The notes under the pieces: model-generated
Database searches by the model: none
Told to the model about the DNA's origin: nothing
What the model saw: the letters and a program-made list of their open reading frames with translations, nothing else
NCBI GenBank assembly: GCA_015501595.1
Contig: JADNRX010000450.1
Coordinates: 1-41,873, forward strand
Length of the DNA stretch: 41,873 nt
DNA from: Hymenopellis radicata
Taxonomy: Eukaryota > Basidiomycota > Agaricomycetes > Agaricales > Physalacriaceae
Reading direction: 5' to 3'
Position numbers and translations under genes: made by a program
Part shown: positions 20,098 through 30,115 of the stretch, piece by piece
Layout of the letters: every line of letters starts with the position of its first letter
How positions within the stretch are numbered: the first letter of the stretch is position 1

Positions 20098-22060
20098 TTC
20101 TTGACCTGATTACTTCATTAAGCTACTGGTCTGACACTAGGAGATCATACATATAACATATATACACGTCCTGCAGAAGAAATGAAGGCAGTAGCATGTG
20201 TCAGACACGTTAAATTGAGTGGACGATCCTCCCTCTAAAGCGTGGGAATTTTGATCAAAACTCCGGTGGGGAGGAAGACTGACCTCTAGAACATAGGTCC
20301 CTTCACCAAATGACATGGTTCCTTTTGCAAAAAGGTTGTAAATGAATGTCTAAAGGTAGCCCAGTACAATTTAGAGAGGTATCCCTATGTTAAATAACCA
20401 AAAATGCGAAAATGCTTAAAACAGCATTAGAGACCTCAACGAGTCACCGAGTCACCGAGTCATCTGGTGACTCGACTCGCCTCGGGCACCTCGGCGTTCG
20501 CACTCGTGTGACTCGCGAGTCACGTACTCGCGAGTCCGGTCGCGGGTCTGAGTATCCATCTGCGGACCACGAGTCATCACACAATGACTCGCAAATATTT
20601 AGGTATGTATTTTATCTTAATTTACAAATTTTTAGCAACTCAAACGGACCCTTGCGTGGCTCAAACGAGCTATACGCAACAATTTCGCCAGATCCGGCGA
20701 CTCGGGCCGAGTCCCGAAGCGACGCGTAAGCGTCTAATCGGATGGTAACTCTCTCTATCTTACCACCATCACCACATCCCAGAGCGCGACGATTGTCGCC
20801 TCTGCTGTCCTGACGATTGTCAGACAGCTGTGAGGTGTGTTTCTGGCCTCGGCTTTGTGCCGGGCCTGCTGCTGCTGTCTCCGTGAAGCAGCATAGGACA
20901 CAACGACGACCAGGACCAGGACGACTACTACGACTACTGGCGACTAGGACGACGACCAGGCCCAGGACGACAATCGCGACCGGGACAGTTTGCGGGAGGA
21001 GGTAACGCTGTTGCGTTAGGTGGACAGCGGTCGTGGTGGGATTGTGTCGCATTGGGTGGCCAGCGGTCGTGGCAGGATTGTGTCGCGTTAGGTGGACAGT
21101 GAGATTGCGCAGGAGAACAGGAGACAGGTGAGTTTTTCTTTGTATCAGGACTACTACCACCACCTCCATCTTCCTCCTCTGCTACCACTCTCCCGCCATC
21201 TCACCACTCTCCCGCCATCTCACCACCACCCCTCCACCACCACCCCTTCCTACAGCTACCACCCCCCACCCTACCTCATGCACAGCTGAGTGTCCCCGTG
21301 CCATTGCCCGGGGATGCTCACTGGGCATGAATACTGGGGGGTGTACGGCTGTACGGACTCGCGAGTACTCACGAGTATCCGAGGTGACTCGGACTCGAGG
21401 CGATGACTCGCGAGTGGACTCGCAGATACTCACGAGTCATCGCGAGTCGAGTGCGACGCGAGTCTGAGCAGGACCTTTTTGGACGTGAGTACTCACGTCC
21501 CGGATCGCGAGTCTAACTCGCGTCGGACTCGTTGAGGTCTCTAAACAGCATTGGGGACCTATCTATACATGGACTACTGGGTTGGGGACACTATCTATAT
21601 CATAAATAGAGATTTAGTACTACTATAAACGATGTATCAAAGTATCAGGTCCCCAGAGTGGCAGTATCCTATGCTATATCCCTGGTGGCCCTGGAGCAGT
21701 CATCCTGATATATCTCTTGAACCCTTCGATGAAATAACCTGAAAATGATATCAGATATTGCTCTATAGTACCTCTAAAGGGTATCAAAGTCCCAAGGCTA
21801 TAGGCTATATACAAAGCCTACTAGAAGTGTGGCGCATTTTTGCACCTCTAATATCTCCTCCAGTTTTGAAGCTATCGCAAAATGGTTTACAGCATTGGAT
21901 TCCCAGCCCAAAAAACTATAAAAAAGGTTTTCATCACCCCAACAGCCATCCCCTACAGCAGCATTCATCAATGCCCACCCCATTCAGCCTAATGCTGACC
22001 TAATCAAAAATGCGCCACAAAGGGCATTCCCCACCCATCCTAGATCCCATCCATCAATCC
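20098..22060 (-). mobile_element. Foldback-type element, copy 1 (one arm lost), interrupted by a hAT-type element
   Basis: 20098-20427 and 21544-22060 are the reverse complement of about 26080-27013 in the complete element at 25890-27405. Landmarks are ACTCCGGTGGGGAGGAAGAC, GGTATCCCTATGTTAAATAACC and AATGATATCAGATAT. The long left arm is missing and the match ends near 22100, where new sequence begins. Removing the insert at 20428-21543 plus one target copy restores colinearity. No coding capacity is seen. Confidence 0.75.
20428..21543. mobile_element. hAT-type nonautonomous element B, copy 1 (1116 bp)
   Basis: Starts TAGAGACCTCAACGAGTC and ends GACTCGTTGAGGTCTCTA, with a perfect 8-bp target duplication AACAGCAT (20420-20427 and 21544-21551). 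Both subterminal regions are packed with GAGTC/GACTC motifs. The interior has GAC- and CCACCA-rich simple sequence and no transposase. Its left end matches, inverted, the hAT terminus at 8390-8582. It is nested in the foldback-type element. Confidence 0.95.
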
Positions 22061-22099
22061 ATCAATCCCAGGCACATTTCCCACATCCCATCAATATCT

Positions 22100-22655
22100 A
22101 ATCTCCCTATCAGTAGACCCTGCAGAACCCTACCAGATCCCAGACCTATTTATAGATCCTGGGCCAGGCAGCAGGCCACCCCCGGGTGGGCCCTCCCTAT
22201 TAGGAAAGCGCTCTGGAGGGCCCTATTATTATAGGTAGGTGGCCTGAAACTAGTTTAGACTCTAAGTCGCAGGCATCTAAATACAACTTATAATGTATTT
22301 CGGTGCTCTGCTAGATAGGGCTGAAACTAGTTAAGGGTACTGCATTGGGTGTCAGCTCAATGGCATCAGGATGACTCAAGCTTGTCATTGCTGTGGTCTT
22401 TGCTTTGAGATAGCTCAAGCTGTCTCAGGTCTCCTCAATGCCCTCTGGTTACTCACTGTGACAGTGATCAACTTAGGCAGCCTCTGGCCCACAGGCTGTT
22501 TCCTGATGTGGGCGAAGACATGGTCAGAAGAACAAGCCGATGTTACCATCACATCTCAAAATGTCCCGAATTTAGGCTCCGCCTAGGTTGAGTATTTCAC
22601 ACAGATAGGGAGGCGCAACAGCATATCAAATTGGGATCTATCTGCGGTGCATCAG
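22100..22655. other. Unassigned sequence with a short repeat
   Basis: CTGAAACTAGTT occurs at about 22243 and 22320. An open plus frame at 22371-22586 has no recognisable features. No gene is supported. Confidence 0.2.
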
Positions 22656-22656
22656 G

Positions 22657-23870
22657 CTTTCAGACCTCGTGTACAATAGGGCGCGCGAAGTCACGCAAGG
22701 CGCGGCGAAAATTGTTCCAGGCTACGCCGGACAGTATGACTGCCTGGCGTAGGTTCTGCCGATGCGTATGGTTGCGAATATCCAAGGACAGATGCAAGAG
22801 GTCATCCCCCGTGCGAATTCCCAAGGCCTTGAAGATGCAGTACAGACGCATGAATACGGTGTCACAAAGCCAGCGGAAAACGGTGTTATCGTCGAAGGAC
22901 GCCTCCAGGGAGTGGTCAACCCAACTATCGAGCTCATAGCTCCCGGGGACGAAGCCCTCTGATGCATGTTCAACACGAATATCGCGAGAGAAAGCAATTA
23001 CTCGACTCACCCAAATATTTCTGTGTGCTGCCAAGTTGGTAGTGAGCGGTGGGGCGACGCAGTTGATTCAACCGCGTACGGACGCTTCTGATGGGTAAAA
23101 GTGAGAATGAGGAGGCAGGGAGGAGAATAGAAAATTACTTACTTGCGCACTTCCGTTGTCCGGCGAGTCAACTCTACGACATCCAAAGGAGGCTGGATGA
23201 GCACGACCGGGACGGAGGGCGCCGAGGCGTGCACCCTCCCGTACTCATGCTAGAGCATGCCACGAGTCTAAACCCGGGTCCGGCAGGTCGAGTTTGCGCG
23301 AGTTTGCATATCTGAAGTCTGAACTTGCGACTTGTCTCAAACTCGCGAGTCGCGGGTCTAAAACTCGCGAGTTTGCGAGTTTTTGACAAGTTTTGAGCTA
23401 TAACCCACTCATATCCCCTTCAACTGAGGTCAAACTAGTGCAAACATCATCTCTATAGCCTATTGCAACTCTATTGGATCATATTCATATGTATAACACA
23501 GTTTATATGCATAACATTATATATTAACTGACTACTGGAACCTGCACAAGTACTTGCGAAATGCTCCAACTTCAAACCTGCGACTTGTGCGAACCCGGGT
23601 CGCGAGTCGCGAGTCGCAGGTTACCTGCAGGTTACCTGCGCTGGCCGAAACTCGTGGCATGCTCTAACTCATGCGAGCCGTAGTTGCTTTGCGTGGAGAT
23701 TTCTTTGCGCACCTGGGTGATGCCGTTACGGCCTTTCGCGAGGGAGAGCTCGGTTTGGAGCCCACTATGGTGATGGTCGTAGTTGGAAGCCTTACATCCA
23801 GAAGAGGAAGGTACGCCGCTAAAAGCAGGCAGCAACACGTGAGAAAGTCTGCGTGCAGAGATAATAATAT
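22657..23870 (-). pseudogene. Uncharacterised Agaricomycete gene, split by MITE-A
   Basis: The upstream exon begins after an acceptor near 23850 (GVPSSSGCKASNYDHHH) and reads through SLAKGRNGITQVRKEISTQS into the MITE at 23666. Ignoring the MITE and one copy of its target repeat, the frame continues without a stop as YGSHEYGRVHASAP and on to TTEVRK, then a GTAAGT donor near 23137. The last exon (about 23034-22660) carries WVSRVIAFSRDIRVEHASEG, SWVDHSLEASFDDNTVFRWL and LLHLSLDIRNHTHRQNLR and stops after IVHEV. One frameshift seems to lie between RRPTAHYQLG and HRNIWVSRV. I recognise the last exon as a mushroom-specific domain with no assigned role. It may be a separate gene from the one upstream or its downstream part. 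Confidence 0.6.
23251..23666. mobile_element. MITE family A, copy 3 (416 bp, hAT-type)
   Basis: TAGAGCATGCCACGAGTC start and inverted end, with a perfect 8-bp target duplication ACTCATGC (23243-23250 and 23667-23674). It interrupts a minus-strand coding exon. Confidence 0.95.
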
Positions 23871-23989
23871 TACTTTAAATCTTTATAGATGCTGGTAACG
23901 TAGCTTGCCCTGAGCGTGTTCTTGACGAACTACAAGAAATGAAGGATCCTAGGAGAACCGGTCGTAAATGTCGTCTACTACGTCCGTGG

Positions 23990-25644
23990 CCTGACTGAAG
24001 TCTCGAAGCATACCAATCGCGTCTATCCACACCGGGGAATCCTGTCCTGCAAGCTTGCCAATCTTACTGCAAAGGGCAGATGCCTTTCGTCAAAGTCTCT
24101 CCGCATTTTCCTTCGCCTGTAGGAGGAAGGGCATGCAGCCAGCCTCCTTGTCGATAGCCGTAGCATACAGTCTCTGACCATATTGCGTCAATGAGCCCTG
24201 GCGTTCGTAACGGAGAGAAGTACGAAGAATCTTCAGCGTAGTGACGGCGATGGCCAAGTCGGATTGTTGTTTGATTGTACCAACGCTGTTCCGAGAGCTA
24301 TGAAGGGGACCGGGTCCGTCAAGAGATGGTGCAAGTAAGTGCATAAGACCTACGACGAGACTTCATTCAAATCTTTGGTGCTGTCGCACGTAGTATGTGT
24401 ACGCGTGTGATAATCAGAGCGTTTCTTGGAGAGAATTACGTTGCAGTTCCTAAGGTAGGCATCAGTCAGAAGTGGAAAGTGTCGATGGGTGAATTAGAGA
24501 CCTCAACGACTCAAATCTGGATCAGATCCGCGATCCATCACGCGAGTACCCGTGGCCGAAAGTGCCGATCCGTGATCCTTATGTGATCCGACCCGCCACG
24601 AATCGACGGATCAGACGGATCGGATCGCCGAGATCGCCGAGCGGGTTGAGTACTCGAGTAAACTCGAGTATTCCACGCACCCAAATCTATTCATGCCCGA
24701 CGAGTATCCCCGGGCAATGGCACGGGGACACTCAGTCGTGCATGATGCAGACTGAGGGTGGTGATAGCAGAGGAGGAGGTCATGGTGGTGGTGTGGAGGC
24801 AAGAGTGATGGTAGATGGTGATGGTGGTGGTGGACGTGGTAGTGGTGTGGGTAGTGGTGGTGTGGGTGATGGTGGTGGTGTGAGTCGTCGTTGTCGGCTC
24901 CATCAGCGCACCACTCACCGTGTCAACGCGTCATCCTCCCGCCATCCATCATCACTCCATCCACGTCTTCACTCCATCCCCGTCGTCGTCGTTGTCCGGG
25001 AGTCGTGGTCGTCCGGGAGTCGTGGTCGTGGTCGTCCAGAGTCGGCGCCGTGAAGTCGTCCGTTGCTGCTGTCACAGAGACAGCAGCAAGCCCAGCACTC
25101 AGCCGGGGCACAATCCTCACCCCAGAGGCCACCTGACAGTCGTCAGAGTGGCAGCGGCGACAATCGTCGCTCGCTGGGTGGTGATCGTGGTGGTGGGAGA
25201 GAAAGATGAGAGAGATCGAGTTATCGATCAGAGGCTTACGCGGCCTCTCGGCAATCGCCGGATCGTGAGAATTCCTAGGAAATTCACGCGTACGGCTCGT
25301 TTGGGTGACTCAAGGCCCCGTTTAACTTTGAAAAAATTTGTAAATTAGCATTAAATATATATGTAAATATTGACGAGTCAACACGAGTACTCGCGACGAG
25401 TACTCGTGCCTCCAGAGGCCGATCCGTGATCCATTACTGATCCGACCCGCCACGGGTCTACGGATCAAACGGATCGGATCTCCGAGATGCCCGAGCGGAT
25501 CGAGTATGGGTAAACCGCGTGATCCGCTGACTCGTTGAGGTCTCTATGGGTGATCGAGTACAACTTTGAGTAGTAGTTCTGGTCGTATTGAGCTCTGGCG
25601 GCCCGTCTCTCTTCGGTGGTCTTGTAAATTTTCTTTCGGGCCAT
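23990..25644 (-). pseudogene. Uncharacterised Agaricomycete protein with MARKKIY basic N-terminus, interrupted
   Basis: Exon 1 starts at ATG 25644: MARKKIYKTTEERRAARAQY followed by DQNYYSK, a basic helical leader found in mushroom proteins of unknown function. A hAT-type element (24495-25546) is inserted just after it. On the far side, an exon with NCNVILSKKRSDYHTRTH resumes the basic pattern (the element may lie in an intron with a GTTGTA donor). The next exon, near 24344, encodes SDLAIAVTTLKILRTSLRYE and then PFLLQAKENAERL. It meets a TGA at 24090-24092 and continues in frame as SPVWIDAIGMLRDFSQATDV to a stop near 23969. The in-frame stop and the insertion both mark it as a pseudogene. It could be DNA-binding because of the basic leader, but that is a guess. 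Confidence 0.55.
24495..25546. mobile_element. hAT-type nonautonomous element B, copy 2 (1052 bp)
   Basis: Starts TAGAGACCTCAACGACTC and ends GACTCGTTGAGGTCTCTA. The target duplication is TGGGTGAT on the right (25547-25554) and TGGGTGAAT on the left (24486-24494), one extra A. The interior has GTGGTG-rich simple sequence at 24755-24890 and blocks shared with copy 1 (GACAATCGTCGC). No transposase. It interrupts the minus-strand gene starting at 25644. Confidence 0.9.
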
Positions 25645-25889
25645 ATCTACATGCAGGAGTTAGTGAGAAAGTCACATGTAAAAAGTGGGAATATCGGTCG
25701 CACTGGTTAGAGATGATGATGGTTTGCATCCAAGTTAGGCAATAGGTCATGTTCGACCATTTACAGTATTTGGATTGTTACGAGATTTTCGTTAAGGATG
25801 TCCTGCTACCAACAATAAAAATCTGACTACACAGCATTAATTAGAGACACTTAGTGATTGTTCTAGAGCTTTCATTGGAATGATACGCT

Positions 25890-27405
25890 CACCCTATGCT
25901 GTACCTTCTATCTATTACAAGCTCTAATATGAGGGCACAAGATTACATTACTGGCTCTAATATGATATCTGCGACTATAGGGTTATAATACATTACATAT
26001 GCCCTACCTAATATAATGGGTTAGGTTAGATCACATGATTGAAAAAGCGGAGAACCTAGTCACATGATCAGAAAAGCGAAAAGGCTAGGGTTCTCCTCAA
26101 TGGATGGGGTAGGGATCATCAGGAACCACAGATTAGATATTGATGGGATGTGGGGGATGTTCCTGGGATTGATAGATTGATGGATGGGATCTAGAATAGG
26201 TGGGGGATGCCTTTGGCTATGCAATTGTGGCGCATTTTTGATTAGATCAGCCCTGGGCTGGATGGGGTGGGCAATAATGAATGCTGCTGTAGGGGATGGC
26301 TGTTGGGGTGATGAAAACCTTTTTTATAGTTTTTTGGGCTGGGAATCCAATGGTGTAAACTATTTTGCGATAGCTTCAAAACTGGGGGAGATATTAGAGG
26401 TCCAAAAATGCGCCACACTTCTAGGAGGCCTTATACATAGCCTATAGTCCTAAGACTTTGATACCTTTTAGAGGTACTATAGAACGATATCTGATATCAT
26501 TTTCAGGTCATTTCATGGAAGGGCTCAAGGGATATATCAGGATGACTGCTCTAGGGCCACCAGGGATATAGCTCAGGATCCTGCCACTCTGGGGACCTGA
26601 GACTTTGCTACATCGTTTATAGTAGTACTAACCCTCTATTTATGATATAGAGAGTGTCCCCAACCCAGTAGTCCATGTATAGATAGGTCCCCAGTGCTAT
26701 TTTAAGCATTTTCGCATTTTTGGTTATTTAACATAGGGATACCTCTTTAAATTGTACTGAGCTACCTTTAGACATTCATTTACAACCTTTTCGCAAAAGG
26801 AACCATGTTATTTGGTGAAGGGACCAGTGTTCTAGAGGTCAGTCTTCCTCCCCACCGGAGTTTTGATCAAAATTCCCACGCTCTAGAGGGAGGATCGTCC
26901 ACTGAATTCTACGTGTTCCACACATGCTACTACCTTCATTTCTTCTGTAGCATGTGTATATATGTTATATATATGATCTACAAGTGTTAGACTAGTAATT
27001 TAATAAAGTAATCATTCATTATTGCCCACCCCATCCAGCCCAGGGCTGATCTAATCAAAAATGCGCCACAATTGCATAGCCAAAGGCATCCCCCACCTAT
27101 TCTAGATCCCATTCATCAATCCATCAATCCCAGGAACATCCCCCACATCCCATCAATATCTAATCTGTGGTTCCTGATGATCCCTACGCCATCCATTGAG
27201 GAGAACCCTAGCCTTTTCGCTTTTCTGATCATGTGACTAGGTTCTTCGCTTTTTCAATCATGTGATCTAACCTAACCCATTATATTAGGTAGGGCATATG
27301 TGATTATTATAACCCTATAGTCGCAGATATCATATTAGAGCCAGTAATGTAATCTTGTGCCCTCATATTAGAGCTTGTAATAGATAGAAGGTACAGCATA
27401 GGGTG
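25890..27405. mobile_element. Foldback element with arms of about 400 bp (1516 bp)
   Basis: 25890-26300 and 27003-27405 are long inverted repeats (outer ends CACCCTATGCTGTACC and its complement) around a loop of about 700 bases. The element is flanked by ATACGCT on both sides (25883-25889 and 27406-27412), a 7-base duplication. The loop contains blocks shared with the copy at 20098-22060. No transposase is encoded. The class of the mobilising enzyme is not clear from a 7-base duplication. Confidence 0.85.
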
Positions 27406-27618
27406 ATACGCTGACCAGACAACATGCAAGAACATCTACATCGCTCTGCCGGAGATTCGGACCGGATGCCAGACTTGTATTTCTCCAAGGACTTGGCTCG
27501 CGAATTCTCCTCACAATGACTGATTTCTGACTGACAATGAGGAGAACCCATAGGGAGACAGCAGAGATACATATTACACTTTTGGAGAGACACAGACCAG
27601 ACCGTATCTACATTAGAA

Positions 27619-28620
27619 TCAAACTACATCGACCCGGACAATGCGTTTGTCGCTACACGCGCACATGTATTCATCCCGAGCTTGACCATACGTCGCATAC
27701 GTCTCATAAAGTGCTCCGGGCACACCAATGTATTGAATGGCAGCCTCGATGCTAGATAGAGAGTTAGCAAATGCAAAGAAACATGTCGGGGCAACGGCTG
27801 AAGACTCACTAGGTTCTATAGACACCTGGTTGGATGCCGCAGTAAACGACATGCCAGGAAGTTCTGTGCGCGCCCTGGCTGAGCGGAGTATCACCAGGAT
27901 AGAGAGCGAGTTTCGGATCTTCAAGACAGACACGCTTAAAAGTGCGGGTGGGTGGGGGACTCTGTGTACTGTAAACCAGACCGGGCTGACGACGTCCATA
28001 TTGATAGGCAGATGCGGCGAGAGCTAAGGTGAGGTAGCTTGCCCAGAGAACACCCGATTGTCCGTCAACTGTTCCCTGAACATCCTGACTGGGGAGAATG
28101 AGTATTGAAGGTGTGTGCATGGATAAAGACGAAACTTACAAGTCGGCGTAAACGCCCGGGTGCGAGCCACGAAATACAACATAGACTGGGTCCTTTCGCC
28201 TAGGCTGGCGGCGCTTGGGGCTGAGGCATTGAACTTGCGCATTCTCGTGCTGTTGGGACCCTGCCTCGTACCTGGAAACAAGTTTAGCAAGAGAGATAGT
28301 AGATAGTTTGACCATACTGACCAATGACCAGTGAGGATGCTCGTTGCCCCCGCACGGACTGAGTACAATGCGTTTTGCGAGGTAGGTGCCAGACTGAGCG
28401 ACGTGGCGAGAGAGTCAGCAAGAGAGTCGACGGGATCGCCGACGTGACTGTGGTGAGGAGTGCCAGGTGGGACGGCACGGCTTCTATGGGAGGCAGAAGC
28501 CTCTTGAGACGGGGTACGAGCCGTGGCGGCGCTTGATGAGATGATGGATTGCGGCGTGCTTTCCTCCTCGTCAGAGCTGAGCTCAATCCAGATTGTCTGA
28601 GGGCTGGAGCTGGTGGGCAT
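27619..28620 (-). CDS. Protein with two RNase H1-N / caulimovirus VI-like modules, four exons, intact
   Basis: Exons on the minus strand are 28620-28322, 28271-28140, 28088-27810 and 27751-27619, all joined in phase by GT..AG introns of about 50 bases. They give 280 residues from ATG 28620 to TGA at 27621-27619. The N-terminal third is Ser/acidic and probably disordered (IELSSDEEESTPQS). Two copies of a small module follow: VYVVFRGSHPGVYADF with a downstream half QGTVDGQSGVLWASY, and WHVVYCGIQPGVYRTY with EAAIQYIGVPGALYETY. This is the pattern of the RNase H1 N-terminal (Cauli_VI) fold, which in RNase H1 binds RNA-DNA hybrids. No RNase H catalytic domain is present. I chose the ATG at 28620 because it is the first in frame before MPTSSS. 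It is the only multi-exon gene here without a lesion. Confidence 0.75.
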
Positions 28621-29275
28621 GATGGTGGACGGAGTCAAGATGGGCCGCGGATGCAGTGGCCTTAAAATTGATGGCGGAAGTATTACATGCGCTGCGTGAA
28701 TTACATTAAACTACACAAACATCCCGCCTGCTCATTGGCCGTCGGCGTGGGAGCCCTGCAAAGATGTTATTGAAGCCAGAGAGGGCACGAAACGACGTAC
28801 GCAGCAGAACAGGAAACGCGTAGTTCACCAATGCGGACCTTGTCACTCTTGAGCGAGTTGTTGAAGTACGTGACGGCGGCACTCTAGCAGTGACACTTCT
28901 TAAAAAAACCGCCAGTGACGCCGCCGGTGAGGGTGGAGGCCTCATTCCTATGTAAATACACGTTAGGAGAAAGTGATGAAACTTTTCGCTAGTGGAGACT
29001 CACGCATCGGTTAGGATACCAACTTTGAGACCAATGGTGACGGGGTAGAAGTAAACTTTGCTCCCATCGATGTTGGACGGGATGTAGGCGGGCCTGAGTG
29101 ATTGGGTCTGGACTTCGGTGAACAGCACGCCGACGCGGAATCTGACTTCCGTGCCAGCGTACTCCTCAACGGGAATGAGGGAATCGTAGATGCAATCCAC
29201 AGGGAAACCGTCGGGAATGCGAGGGCGAGGGTATGGAGGCGGCGCTATGGAGGAGTGAGGGGACAATTTGTTGTA

Positions 29276-29539
29276 CTGTGGAATTTTATTCAATTCGTCG
29301 CACCTTGTGACGTGTGACCGGTGTGACGAAAATCTGAATTCGTCGCGGCGCCGAAGGTGCCGTGACCGCGGAAAAAAAATTCATCATTTTCGTCGATTTT
29401 CAGCAAAATTTCACACATTTTGGGCCATTTTCACCTTCTGAATTCATCGAAATGCTCCAGAACCTGTGACTCATGTGACAATTCGTCGATTTTGGGTCCG
29501 TTGTGACCCGTGACCGACGAATTGAATAAAATTGCACAG
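29276..29539. mobile_element. MITE family C, copy 2 (264 bp)
   Basis: Termini CTGTGGAATTTTATTCAATT and the inverted AATTGAATAAAATTGCACAG, flanked by TA (29274-75 and 29540-41). Same length and interior blocks as 15427-15690. Confidence 0.85.
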
Positions 29540-29555
29540 TAAATTGACGAAAGTA

Positions 29556-29799
29556 CTGTAGCGTTTCGACCGCAAATTCACATAACGGGTCACGGAGGTC
29601 TTTGAAGTGAAGCTATATATACATCATAACGGGTCACGGACCACTTTGGCCAGGCACGAGCCTCCAAATAAGGAAATTTCAGGTCCCGCCTATAGCGGGA
29701 CTGTCCAAATAAGGCAATTTAAGGGTCTGTGAAGCTATTCACTGTAACTTCAGACCATAACAGGTCACAGGCTGTGAAGTTACGGTCGAAACGCTACAG
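29556..29799. mobile_element. MITE family B, copy 4 (244 bp)
   Basis: Termini CTGTAGCGTTTCGACCG and CGGTCGAAACGCTACAG, flanked by TA (29554-55 and 29800-01). It lies 12 bases beyond the right TA of MITE-C copy 2, in the same gene. Confidence 0.9.
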
Positions 29800-30115
29800 T
29801 ACCTTCAGCAGCAGTAGAAGCCGACGCAGTGTGGGCTTCGGCGGTTTCAACAGTGTCGGCAGCCTTGGAGGACATCGAGAAGGCAGAGAGGGAATGTCTG
29901 AGAAGGGAATGAGTGCCTGCGCAAGGTTTTGACTGGCGGGCCGTGGAAAATTGATCTCGATCTTGGGCGATGAAATTGAGGCTGCTCATGTGGCGAGGAC
30001 CACAAGGGTGTACGATAACGCAGGGTTCGAGAAGCCCGGAGATTCGGATGTGCTGTGATTGGTTGGGAGAGTGGCGACAGGAACTTTGCGTGCCGCGAGG
30101 ACCGCCAACTTCACC

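Larger units (their letters stand above)
28770..29875 (-). pseudogene. Uncharacterised Agaricomycete gene split by two MITEs
   Basis: The likely start is ATG 29875 (MSSKAADTVETAEAHTAS). After about 25 codons it is cut by MITE-B (29556-29799), then 12 bases of its own sequence, then MITE-C (29276-29539). It resumes as PPPYPRPRIPDGFPVDCIYD, VEEYAGTEVRFRVGVLFTE and PVTIGLKVGILTDA. A GT donor at 29003 and an acceptor at 28948 lead to exon 2, NEASTLTGGVTGGFFKKC, which meets an in-frame TAG at 28884-28886. The frame stays open to about 28772 afterwards. The RVGV and LKVGILTDA...STLTGGVTGGFFK blocks are ones I associate with a mushroom family of unknown function. One frame shift is also needed between the N-terminal piece and PPPYPRP, or an unseen intron. 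Confidence 0.55.

Noticed and set aside
24562..25053. Gly-rich open frame inside element B copy 2
   Set aside because: It is a translation of GTGGTG simple sequence.
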